Made by a program: the position numbers and the translations under genes
DNA from: CAIUSP01 sp964594365
GTDB lineage: Bacteria > Actinomycetota > Thermoleophilia > Solirubrobacterales > 70-9
Reading direction: 5' to 3'
Length of the DNA: 64,000 nt
Assembly (NCBI GenBank): GCA_964594365.1
Contig: CAZQMB010000008.1
Coordinates: 7,174 to 71,173, forward strand
The notes under the pieces: generated by a model
Told to the model about the DNA's origin: nothing
The model's input: the letters and a program-made list of their open reading frames with translations, nothing else
The model's database searches: none
Shown: one piece after another, positions 8,412 through 15,930 of the stretch
Position numbering within the stretch: the stretch's first letter is position 1
Layout: each line of letters opens with the position of its first letter

Positions 8412-8906
8412 ATGGGTGGCAAGAAGAAGGGCTCCAAGAAGCCCCGGAAGCAGAAGATCAAGAAGGTCGACAAGAAGACGAGGAAGAAGGTCCGGAAGAG
8501 GACCAAGCGCGCCGACATCGAAGCGGCCGGCGGGGTCATCGTTCGCACCGGGAGGAAGAAGTCGATCGAGATTGCGGTGGTACACCGGCCCAAGTACGAC
8601 GACTGGTCCCTACCCAAGGGCAAGCTCGACAAGGGTGAGAAGTTCAAGAAGGCGGCACTGCGTGAGGTTCGTGAGGAAACAGGACTGATCTGCGAGCCGA
8701 TTCGCGAACTGTCTCCGACCATCTACGCAATCGGTGGAGGAAAGACCAAGTTGGTCAGGTACTGGTTGATGGATCCGATCGACGGATCGTTCGAGCCCAA
8801 CAACGAGGTCGATGAGCTTCGCTGGCTCGATCCCGCGAAGGCTGCCGATCTCCTCTCGTACAGGCATGATCGTGACTTGGTCCTCGAGACCATCGCCGAT
8901 CTCTAG
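8412..8906 (+). CDS. Nudix hydrolase with lysine-rich N-terminal tail
   Basis: A 164-residue hydrolase with a complete Nudix box, G-x5-E-x7-REVREETGLI, around residues 73-96, expected to cleave nucleoside diphosphate derivatives using Mg2+. The catalytic domain starts near residue 36 (AAGGVIVRTG). Before it is a strongly basic tail of about 35 residues (MGGKKKGSKKPRKQKIKK and on) that could bind nucleic acid or phosphate polymers. I chose the ATG at 8412 because a -10 box sits 7 nt upstream. It resembles the N-terminal half of mycobacterial MutT1 without the histidine phosphatase domain; substrate unknown. Confidence 0.9.
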   Translation: MGGKKKGSKKPRKQKIKKVDKKTRKKVRKRTKRADIEAAGGVIVRTGRKKSIEIAVVHRPKYDDWSLPKGKLDKGEKFKKAALREVREETGLICEPIRELSPTIYAIGGGKTKLVRYWLMDPIDGSFEPNNEVDELRWLDPAKAADLLSYRHDRDLVLETIADL

Positions 8907-8949
8907 GATTGTCACCGAGGGTTGAAGCTCCGACGACGAGGAGGCTCGA

Positions 8950-9432
8950 GTGACCGACGAATCCGCAATCCAGACCGCCACCTTCGCGGCTGGCTGCTTC
9001 TGGCAGATAGAGGTCGAGTTTCGGAATACCGAGGGCGTGACCGACGCGATCGTCGGCTACACCGGAGGCGATGTGTCAGATCCGAGTTACGAGCAGGTCT
9101 GCACGGGATCGACAGGCCACGCCGAGGCATGCGAGGTCCGCTTCGATCCAGACCTGGTCTCCTACGAGCAGCTGCTCGCGGTCTTCTGGCGGATCCACGA
9201 TCCGACCCAATTGAACCGCCAGGGTCCGGACATCGGATCCCAGTACCGCTCCGCGATCTTCTTCCACTCACCGGAGCAGGAGTCTGAGGCGATCGCCTCC
9301 AGAGAGCAGGCGCAGAAGAGGTTCCCCGGCCCGATCGTGACCGAGATCGTTCCTGCGACGCACTTCTGGCCTGCCGAGGAGTACCACCAGCGCTACCTCG
9401 AGAAGCGCGGCGTGGCTTCCTGCCGGATCTAG
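8950..9432 (+). CDS. msrA: peptide-methionine (S)-S-oxide reductase
   Basis: Repairs methionine-S-sulfoxide in proteins and free methionine. The active-site motif GCFW is at residues 15-18 with catalytic Cys16, followed by GYTGGDVSDPSYEQVCTGSTGHAEA, split here as GYTGGDV near residue 37 and SYEQVCTGSTGHAEA near 46, both hallmarks of MsrA. The 160-residue length is normal. It starts with GTG at 8950, preceded by a good GAGGAG-type ribosome site, unlike most neighbours that look leaderless. It ends 21 nt before the amine oxidase gene and is likely co-transcribed with it. Confidence 0.95.
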   Translation: MTDESAIQTATFAAGCFWQIEVEFRNTEGVTDAIVGYTGGDVSDPSYEQVCTGSTGHAEACEVRFDPDLVSYEQLLAVFWRIHDPTQLNRQGPDIGSQYRSAIFFHSPEQESEAIASREQAQKRFPGPIVTEIVPATHFWPAEEYHQRYLEKRGVASCRI

Positions 9433-9453
9433 CCGACCGGAACGGACCCCGGA

Positions 9454-10839
9454 ATGACGACCGCACCTGCGAGGCACCTGGAGGCGGATGTCCTGGTGAT
9501 CGGCGCGGGGCTAGCCGGGTTGACGGCCGCTCGCCGCCTGTCGGCGGCTGGGGTCGATGTGATGGTGATCGAAGGACGTGACCGCGTCGGCGGCCGCACG
9601 CTGAATCTGGAGCTGTCGGATGGCGATGTGGTCGAGATCGGCGGCCAGTGGGTGGGTCCGACTCAGGATCGCGTCCTGGACCTGATCTCGGAGTTGGGTC
9701 TGGAGACGTACCCGACCTACTGTGAGGGCCGGAACGTGCTCGAGCTCGGTGGCAGGAAGTCCACCTACACGGGGACGGTCCCGAAGGTCTCGCCGTGGGT
9801 GTTGCTCGAGATGGAGCGGGTCAGACGACGCCTCGGGCGAATGCAGGAGGAGGTCCCGCTCGAGTCCCCATGGAGCGCTCCTCGAGCGAGCGAGTGGGAT
9901 GGCATCAGCTTCTCGGAGTGGATGTCAGCGACCACCCGCTCGAAGCGCGTGCGTGACCTCTTCCGGGCGGCCTCGGCGGTGGTGTGGGGAGCCGACCCCT
10001 CCGAGTTCTCGCTCCTCTGGGCGCTCTTCTACATGCGCTCCGGCGGAGGTCTCGACGCCCTGCTCGATACGCGCGGAGGTGCTCAGCAGGAGCGGCTGGT
10101 GGGCGGTTCACAGGAGATCTCTCTGAGGCTCGCACGAGATCTCGGCGAGAGGGTGGTCCTCGGGACGACGGTGACGAGGGTGGATCAGGACGAGCGCGGT
10201 GTAAGTCTGGTCACCTCGCTCGGCTCAGCCAGAGCCCAGCGGGTAATCGTCGCCTTGCCGCCGCCGCTCTGCAGGGGGATCGAGTTCGATTCGTCGCTCG
10301 ACTTCGCCCGGGCTCAGCTGTCGGCGAGGATGCCGATGGGCGCCGTGATCAAGGCAACCGCTGTCTATCAGACCCCTTTCTGGCGCGATGCGGGGTTGAG
10401 CGGTGAGGCGGTGAGTGACCAGGGTCCGGTTTGCACGACCTTCGACAACTCGCCCTACGACAGTGAGAAGGGGGCGCTGCTCGGATTCATCGGAGCGCGA
10501 GAGGCCGCTCGGCACGCTCAGCTCGGGATATCGGAACGTCGCCGGCGTACGCTGGAGTCCTTCGCGCGGCTATACGGAGAGCAGGCGCTGCACGCTCTCC
10601 ACTACCACGAGCAGGTCTGGGGCGAGGAGGAGTTGAGTGGGGGAGGGCCGGTCTGTTCTCCGAGCCCCGGCGCCCTCACCGCTTATGGCCGGGCGCTCAG
10701 GGACCCGGTCGGGCGCCTCCACTGGGCTTGTTCCGAGAGTTCGACCGTCTGGGCGGGCTACATGGACGGAGCGGTTCGAAGCGGTGAGCGAGCGGCGGAA
10801 GAGGTGGCGGTTGCTCTCGAGTCCGGCGAATCCAACTGA
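9454..10839 (+). CDS. flavin monoamine oxidase family protein
   Basis: A 461-residue FAD amine oxidase. The N-terminal Rossmann motif VIGAGLAGLTAARRL (about 15-29) and the following EGRDRVGGRTL are diagnostic, EIGGQWVGPTQDR follows, and the C-terminal FAD contact YMDGAVRSGERAAEEV closes the protein. Homologues oxidise putrescine, tyramine or related amines to aldehydes, releasing peroxide and ammonia, which would suit the adjacent MsrA repair enzyme; that link is inference. No signal peptide is visible, so a cytoplasmic location is likely. Confidence 0.9.
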   Translation: MTTAPARHLEADVLVIGAGLAGLTAARRLSAAGVDVMVIEGRDRVGGRTLNLELSDGDVVEIGGQWVGPTQDRVLDLISELGLETYPTYCEGRNVLELGGRKSTYTGTVPKVSPWVLLEMERVRRRLGRMQEEVPLESPWSAPRASEWDGISFSEWMSATTRSKRVRDLFRAASAVVWGADPSEFSLLWALFYMRSGGGLDALLDTRGGAQQERLVGGSQEISLRLARDLGERVVLGTTVTRVDQDERGVSLVTSLGSARAQRVIVALPPPLCRGIEFDSSLDFARAQLSARMPMGAVIKATAVYQTPFWRDAGLSGEAVSDQGPVCTTFDNSPYDSEKGALLGFIGAREAARHAQLGISERRRRTLESFARLYGEQALHALHYHEQVWGEEELSGGGPVCSPSPGALTAYGRALRDPVGRLHWACSESSTVWAGYMDGAVRSGERAAEEVAVALESGESN

Positions 10840-10881
10840 CCCGCCCGCTCGATCCATACGAGAGTGGGCTCGAAACGCAAA

Positions 10882-10941
10882 CGGCCGCCACCTGCGGGGC
10901 GGACGCCTCTAGATCGCGCCTGAGCCTCGAGGTGGCGGCCG
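10882..10941. terminator. 12-bp inverted repeat between convergent genes, possible bidirectional terminator
   Basis: CGGCCGCCACCT (10882-10893) and AGGTGGCGGCCG (10930-10941) are perfect complements with a 36-nt loop. The element lies between the 3' ends of the amine oxidase and the zinc-ribbon gene. There is no T-run, as is common in high-GC actinobacteria. Confidence 0.5.
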
Positions 10942-10966
10942 AAAGCCGCAGCGGAAAGCGGAGTCG

Positions 10967-11119
10967 CTACTCCATCTTTCCGATCCTGAAGATCTTCGTC
11001 CCGCAGTCAGGGCAGGTACCCTGAACGGCAGGCTTTCCGTTCTTCATCGTGACTTGGGTCGCACCCTGAATCTCGACCCCCTTCTTACGGCACTTGACGC
11101 AATAACCAGTGACGGCCAC
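10967..11119 (-). CDS. DUF5679-type small zinc-ribbon protein (50 aa)
   Basis: A 50-residue protein starting MAVTGYCVKCRKK and ending KIFRIGKME. It has two CxxC knuckles (Cys7/Cys10 and Cys36/Cys39) that should bind one zinc, with a short beta-hairpin between them containing MKNGKPAVQGTC. This matches the small DUF5679 family found widely in actinobacteria and phages; function unknown, possibly nucleic acid or ribosome related. The start is GTG at 11119 with a strong AAGGAGGG ribosome site 6 nt upstream. Confidence 0.85.
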   Translation of the reverse strand: MAVTGYCVKCRKKGVEIQGATQVTMKNGKPAVQGTCPDCGTKIFRIGKME

Positions 11120-11229
11120 CTGGCCCTCCTTTTGGTTGTTGGGCAATTCCCATTCACACCGGAACCTACCGAGATAGCCTCAGGCGTGGCGCGCACGCTA
11201 GACCAAACGGCGGATGACCTAGCGACGCT

Positions 11230-11247
11230 ATAACCGAAAACGGTTAT
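11230..11247. promoter_or_regulatory. perfect 7-bp hairpin/palindrome ATAACCG-AAAA-CGGTTAT
   Basis: Two 7-nt arms around an AAAA loop lie 40 nt after the stop of the cupredoxin gene and 110 nt before the zinc-ribbon gene start. It could be a weak terminator of the former or an operator for the latter. Confidence 0.35.
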
Positions 11248-11286
11248 TTCAGGCGTGGATCGAGCGTGGCTGCGAGATCTGGAGGA

Positions 11287-12081
11287 TCAGCCGCCTACGA
11301 TCAGATCGCCCTGCATCCCGGCTTGGCGGTGGCCGGGAACCGTGCAGTAGAAGACGTACTGACCAGCGCTCACACCGATCGTGACGCTGGCGGATCCCTT
11401 GGTCAGGACCTTGGTCTTCCCCAGGACCTTGCCGTTACGCGAGACCGCCAGGTTGTGCGGCACGGGAGACGGGTTCAGGTAGGTGATCGTGAGTTCGCCA
11501 GCAGGCGCTCTGAGCGTGCTCGGCGAATATCTCAGCGCGCCGCTCTTCGGGGAGTCGACCCCGACCTGCGTGGAGGATTTCTGCTGTGGCGCGCCACCGC
11601 TCGCGCCCGAATCCTTCGTGCCCTTCTTGCCCTTGGTGCCCGAGGGTGACTGCTCGAGCGCATCCACACGGCTCTGGAGATCCGTGAGCGAGTCCGATAC
11701 AGATTGGAGCTGTTCTTCGGTCGCGCTCTTCACCTCGGTCTGGATCACGTCCAGGCGCGCGTTTATCTCGTCCACGTCCTCCTGTGTCGCTCCGTTGCTG
11801 TTGTTGATCAGTGCAAGGGTCAGCGCGGCGATACCGAGGATGATCGCCGCCGCAGCGAGACCGCCTCCGATGTAGGTCATCAGCCGCTGGCGCTTCTCTA
11901 TCTCGGCCATCCAGCCCTGGACACCCTCCATCCGCTCCTCGAGGTTCGGCGCTGGCTTCTTGCCCTTCCCCTTCGGGCCAGCAGCCTTCTTCTGGGGTTT
12001 CGCCTTCGGGGCGGAAGCCTTGGAAGAGGATGTCTTGGCAGGCGAGGCAGGGGACTTCCCTCCGATTCCCAGCCGGGTCAA
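11287..12081 (-). CDS. membrane-anchored cupredoxin-domain protein with coiled coil
   Basis: From the N-terminus: a Lys/Ala/Pro-rich cytoplasmic tail (about 1-48), a short helix, one membrane segment (about 69-92), a predicted coiled coil (about 98-143), a Ser/Gly/Lys linker, then a blue-copper-like domain (about 170-264). The domain carries His (PVPHNLAVS), Cys (YVFYCTVPGH), a second His and Met (GHRQAGM), the full type 1 copper set. It should act outside the cell in electron transfer or copper handling. The TTG at 12081 has no ribosome site; an in-frame ATT at 12120, 7 nt after GAGG, would give a better N-terminus (see findings). Confidence 0.82.
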   Translation of the reverse strand: MTRLGIGGKSPASPAKTSSSKASAPKAKPQKKAAGPKGKGKKPAPNLEERMEGVQGWMAEIEKRQRLMTYIGGGLAAAAIILGIAALTLALINNSNGATQEDVDEINARLDVIQTEVKSATEEQLQSVSDSLTDLQSRVDALEQSPSGTKGKKGTKDSGASGGAPQQKSSTQVGVDSPKSGALRYSPSTLRAPAGELTITYLNPSPVPHNLAVSRNGKVLGKTKVLTKGSASVTIGVSAGQYVFYCTVPGHRQAGMQGDLIVGG

Positions 12082-12202
12082 GAGGGAGGCAGACTTCTGA
12101 TTTGTCTTCTTCTCGGTAATTTCCGTACCTCAATCCAACGTTACGTACCGCGGACGCATCTCGGTCCGGGACGTACCTCAGTGGTTAGCACAGGAGGCCC
12201 TG

Positions 12203-13366
12203 ATGCCCGAAGCAGTAATCGTAGACACCATTCGCACCCCGATAGGTCGCGCCTTCAAGGGGTCGCTCGCACAACTCCGCCCGGACGAGACCGGGGCCTT
12301 CGTGATCGACCAACTGTTGGAGCGCAATCCGGATCTCGACCCGGCGGAGGTAGAGGACGTCTTCTGTGGAGTGGGAATGCCTCAGGGACTCCAGGCGTTC
12401 AACCTCGCACGGATCCTGGTGCTGCTCTCCGAGAAGCTCCCCGACACCACGAACGGCGTCACCGTGTCCCGTTACTGCGCTTCGAGTCTCGACGCAATCC
12501 GTCATGCTGCCAACGCCGTCAAGGCCGGAGAGGGAGACGCCTATATCGCCGCTGGCGTCGAGTGGGTCAGCCGGTTCAACGAGCGGACCGAACCTGCTGG
12601 AGCAGCGGATCAGAACGAGAAGCTCCAAGGCAAGGGCGATACCCCGAACGCCTATATCGACATGGGCATCACCGCGGTCAACGTCGCCAAGAAGTACGGG
12701 GTGACGCGGGAGCAGATGGACGAGTACGCACAGCGCTCGCAGGAGCTGGCGGTCGCCTCCCAGGAGTCCGGGTTCTTCGATCGCGAGATCGTTCCCGTAG
12801 CGCTGCCCGACGGCGGCACCGCCGACAAGGACGACGGCCCCAGAGCATCCTCCTCTGTCGAGAAGCTCGCGGAACTCCCCGAAGCGTTCGAGGGCGGAGG
12901 GGGCGTCACCGCAGGCAACTCCTGCCCGTTGAACGACGGTGCGGCCGCTGCCCTCATCATGTCCGCCGACCGCGCCAAGGCGCTTGGCCTGAAGCCTCGG
13001 GCCCGGATCATCACCGCGGCCACCCACGGCAACGAGCCGGAGCTGATGGGCGTTGCGCCGATCGGGGCCGTCCAGCGCGTGCTCGATCGGGCCGGGATGA
13101 AGATCGATGATGTCGACACGGTCGAGTTGAACGAGGCGTTCGCGGCTCAGGTGATCCCGATCATGGACGAGTGCGGAATCCCTATCGAGAAGTTGAACAC
13201 CCACGGTGGGGCGATCGCCCTCGGACATCCGTTCGGAATGACCGGTGCCAGGATCATGGGCACCCTGTTGAACGTGATGGAGACCGATGATCATCAGGTC
13301 GGGATCGAGACCATGTGCGTCGCCGGCGGTCAAGGCGAGGCGATGATCGTCGAGCGGTTGAACTGA
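12203..13366 (+). CDS. thiolase family protein (acetyl-CoA C-acyltransferase)
   Basis: A 387-residue thiolase that cleaves 3-ketoacyl-CoA or condenses acetyl-CoA. The acyl-accepting Cys is in VSRYCASSLDAI (about residue 92), the catalytic His is in GGAIALGHPFGMTGARI (about 345) and the second Cys is in CVAGGQGEAMIV near the end. Length and motifs are complete. The ATG at 12203 has a GGAGG site 6 nt upstream. The 120-nt gap to the divergent cupredoxin gene should hold both promoters. A second thiolase is at 47549. Confidence 0.93.
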   Translation: MPEAVIVDTIRTPIGRAFKGSLAQLRPDETGAFVIDQLLERNPDLDPAEVEDVFCGVGMPQGLQAFNLARILVLLSEKLPDTTNGVTVSRYCASSLDAIRHAANAVKAGEGDAYIAAGVEWVSRFNERTEPAGAADQNEKLQGKGDTPNAYIDMGITAVNVAKKYGVTREQMDEYAQRSQELAVASQESGFFDREIVPVALPDGGTADKDDGPRASSSVEKLAELPEAFEGGGGVTAGNSCPLNDGAAAALIMSADRAKALGLKPRARIITAATHGNEPELMGVAPIGAVQRVLDRAGMKIDDVDTVELNEAFAAQVIPIMDECGIPIEKLNTHGGAIALGHPFGMTGARIMGTLLNVMETDDHQVGIETMCVAGGQGEAMIVERLN

Positions 13367-13402
13367 GTCCCTGTCGGTCAGCCAAAGGTGACGGAAAGTC
13401 CA

Positions 13403-13408
13403 TAGGCT
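13403..13408 (+). promoter_or_regulatory. -10 box TAGGCT, leaderless start of F420-type oxidoreductase/pnt operon
   Basis: TAGGCT ends 7 nt before the GTG at 13416. Confidence 0.55.
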
Positions 13409-13415
13409 TGACACC

Positions 13416-14486
13416 GTGGATCTAGGCCTTTATCTCGGATACTGGGGCATCGGCCCTCAGGGTGACGAAGCGGTCGAGTTGACCCGCGAGGCTGAGCGCC
13501 TCGGATACGACTCGGTATGGGTTGCAGAGTCCTACGGGTCCGACGCGGTCTCGGTTCTCTCCTACCTCGCGGCCAAGACCGAGAAGATCAAGCTCGGGTC
13601 GGCGATCTTCCAGGTACCGGCTCGCACCCCAGCCGCCGCTGCGATGGCCGGCGTGACGATTGACACCCTCTCGGGTGGTCGGTTCATCTTCGGGTTCGGC
13701 CCGTCTGGCCCTCAGGTCTCCGAGGGTTGGTACGGCGTCCCCTACTCGATGCCCTGGGGGCGCACCCGGGAGTACGTCGAGATCGTCCGCGAGATCGTCG
13801 CCCGCAAAGGGCCGTTGGACCATCACGGTAAGCACTTCGACCTGCCGCTAACCGAGGGAGAAGGCGTCACCGGTCAAGGCAAGGCCCTGAAGCTCAATTT
13901 CCATCCGATCCGGGACGAGATTCCCGTCTACTTCGGGGCGATCGGCCGCAAGTCGGTCGAGATGGCGGCAGAGATGGCCGATGGCTGGATCCCCATCTTC
14001 TTCAGTGTCGATCGCTGGGAGGAGGCATGGGGAGAGCACCTCGAGGCGGGATTCGCAAAGAGTGGTAGATCGCGCGAGGACCTCAGCATCTCTCCTTCGA
14101 TCCAGGTCGCAATCGATGGCGATCTGGAGACCGCGCGAGCCATGGTCAAGATGGGACTCGTTCTCTATCTCGGTGGTATGGGGTCGAAGGAGAAGAACTT
14201 CTACGTCGACCTCGCGACACGGTTCGGATTCGGTGAGGCGGCCGATGAGGTTCGTGATCTCTTCCTCGATGGAAAGAAGGAAGAGGCCTTTCAGGCCCTG
14301 CCAGACGAGTTGGTCGATGCGACCTCGCTCGTGGGTACTGCCGATGAGGTGGCCGGGCGAGTCAGTGAGTTCGCGAGTTCCGGTGTAGATCGACTGATCG
14401 CGACACCCGTCCAGGTGACTCACGAAGAGCGGGTGCACACCTTGACCAAGCTGCAGGAGATGGTCGGAGCGGGTGCACCAGCGTGA
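13416..14486 (+). CDS. LLM-class (luciferase-like) F420-dependent oxidoreductase
   Basis: A 356-residue TIM-barrel oxidoreductase of the bacterial luciferase superfamily. It starts MDLGLYLGYWG and has SVWVAESYGSDAV near residue 32, KLGSAIFQVPARTP near 60 and RFIFGFGPSGPQVSEGW near 88, typical of actinobacterial enzymes that use deazaflavin F420. The substrate is unknown. The stop overlaps the GTG of pntAA by 4 nt, so the gene heads a four-gene operon with the proton-translocating transhydrogenase, an unusual pairing that suggests a link between F420 or NADPH pools. Confidence 0.87.
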   Translation: MDLGLYLGYWGIGPQGDEAVELTREAERLGYDSVWVAESYGSDAVSVLSYLAAKTEKIKLGSAIFQVPARTPAAAAMAGVTIDTLSGGRFIFGFGPSGPQVSEGWYGVPYSMPWGRTREYVEIVREIVARKGPLDHHGKHFDLPLTEGEGVTGQGKALKLNFHPIRDEIPVYFGAIGRKSVEMAAEMADGWIPIFFSVDRWEEAWGEHLEAGFAKSGRSREDLSISPSIQVAIDGDLETARAMVKMGLVLYLGGMGSKEKNFYVDLATRFGFGEAADEVRDLFLDGKKEEAFQALPDELVDATSLVGTADEVAGRVSEFASSGVDRLIATPVQVTHEERVHTLTKLQEMVGAGAPA

Positions 14487-15604
14487 GCATCTCGATCGGC
14501 ACACCGAAGGAGACAGCGGACCTCGAGCGGCGGGTTGGCGCAACCCCCGACACCGTCAAGGCACTCACGGCCAAAGGTGCTGAGTTCACGGTCGAGGCCG
14601 GTGCTGGCGAGGCTGCCGGGATTTCCGACTCCGCCTACACGGAGGCCGGAGCGAAGATCGGCGACCCTTGGGCAGCGCAGGTCGTGCTCAAGGTCGCGGC
14701 TCCCACTCCGGACGAGTTGGGGAAGCTCTCCTCTGGCCAGGTCCTGATCTCCTTCCTCAATCCCTTCGTCGATACCGAGCTCGTTGCTGCCCTGGCCAAG
14801 GCCGGGGTCAGCTCGCTCGCCATGGAAGCGATCCCTCGCACCACCCGCGCGCAGTCGATGGACGCCCTCTCCTCGCAGGCGAACGTCGGCGGCTACATGG
14901 CATCGATCATCGCTGCCCGCGAGGCCGGTCGTTTCTTTCCGATGCTCACGACTGCAGCAGGCACCGTCGCGCCAGCGAAGACCCTGGTGCTCGGCGCTGG
15001 AGTCGCCGGGCTGCAGGCGATAGCAACCGCCAAGCGCCTCGGCTCCGTGGTCACGGGCTTCGACGTGCGCTCCGTGGTCAAAGAGCAGGTCGAGTCTCTC
15101 GGAGGCCGGTTCCTCGAGGTCGATGCGGTGAAGGACGCCGAGGGTGAGGGCGGTTACGCCCGACCACTCACCGACGAGGAGAACGAGCGGTTGCGAGCTG
15201 AACTGGCTGAGGCTGCCGCGAAGCAGGACGTGATCATCTCCACGGCCCAGATCCCCGGCCGACCGGCTCCTCTGCTGATCACCGCCGATGCCGTGAAGGC
15301 GATGGCACCTGGCTCCGTGATCATCGATCTCGCAGGTGAGTCCGGCGGCAACTGTGAGCTGACCAAAGCCGGGGAGACGGTGATCGAGCACGGGGTGAAG
15401 ATCATCTCTCCTCTCAATCTGCCGAGCGAGATGCCAACCCACGCATCACAGCTCTATGCCAAGAACCTCCAGAATCTCAGCGAGTTGTTGTTCGCCGAGG
15501 ACGGATCACTGACCCTCGACTTCGAGGACGAGATCATCGAGGGCGCCTGCATAACCCATGGTGGGGAGATCGTCAACGAGAGGGCCAAGGAGGCTGCCGC
15601 ATGA
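14483..15604 (+). CDS. pntAA: NAD(P) transhydrogenase subunit alpha part 1
   Basis: The soluble NAD(H)-binding domain I of proton-translocating transhydrogenase, which moves hydride between NADH and NADP+. The 373 residues contain IGTPKETADLERRVGATPD at the start, RTTRAQSMDALSSQANVGGY near residue 115, and the Rossmann motif LVLGAGVAGLQAIATAKRLG near 170. The C-terminal membrane helices of single-chain PntA are absent and are encoded next as pntAB, the three-gene arrangement. It overlaps both neighbours by 4 nt. Confidence 0.95.
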   Translation: MSISIGTPKETADLERRVGATPDTVKALTAKGAEFTVEAGAGEAAGISDSAYTEAGAKIGDPWAAQVVLKVAAPTPDELGKLSSGQVLISFLNPFVDTELVAALAKAGVSSLAMEAIPRTTRAQSMDALSSQANVGGYMASIIAAREAGRFFPMLTTAAGTVAPAKTLVLGAGVAGLQAIATAKRLGSVVTGFDVRSVVKEQVESLGGRFLEVDAVKDAEGEGGYARPLTDEENERLRAELAEAAAKQDVIISTAQIPGRPAPLLITADAVKAMAPGSVIIDLAGESGGNCELTKAGETVIEHGVKIISPLNLPSEMPTHASQLYAKNLQNLSELLFAEDGSLTLDFEDEIIEGACITHGGEIVNERAKEAAA

Positions 15605-15930
15605 GCCTGATGACCGAGATAACCATCTTCGTACTCGCCGCTTTCGTCGGATTCGAAGTGATCTCAAAGGTCCCCACGACCTTGCACACGCCTTTGATGA
15701 GTCAGACCAACGCGATCCACGGCATCGTGATGCTCGGTGGACTGATAGTCGTCGGATACGCCAACGATCCACTCGAGTACGTGATCGGGGCGATCGCAAT
15801 CGCCTTCGGGGCGATCAACATCGTCGGCGGGTTCATGGTCACCGACCGGATGCTCGGCATGTTCACCCGCAAACCGAAGCCCAAGGCGGAGGAACCGCCG
15901 GATCCTCCCGAAGGTGGAGGGAGTTCCTGA
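15601..15930 (+). CDS. pntAB: NAD(P) transhydrogenase subunit alpha part 2 (membrane)
   Basis: A 109-residue membrane protein with three or four helices (about 5-25, 38-56, 60-82) forming part of the proton channel domain II. It shows EVISKVPTTLHTPLMSQTNA and GAINIVGGFMVTDRML, conserved PntAB segments, then a Pro/Lys-rich tail. The ATG overlaps the pntAA stop by 4 nt and its own stop overlaps the pntB ATG by 1 nt, so the subunits should be made in step. Confidence 0.94.
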   Translation: MSLMTEITIFVLAAFVGFEVISKVPTTLHTPLMSQTNAIHGIVMLGGLIVVGYANDPLEYVIGAIAIAFGAINIVGGFMVTDRMLGMFTRKPKPKAEEPPDPPEGGGSS

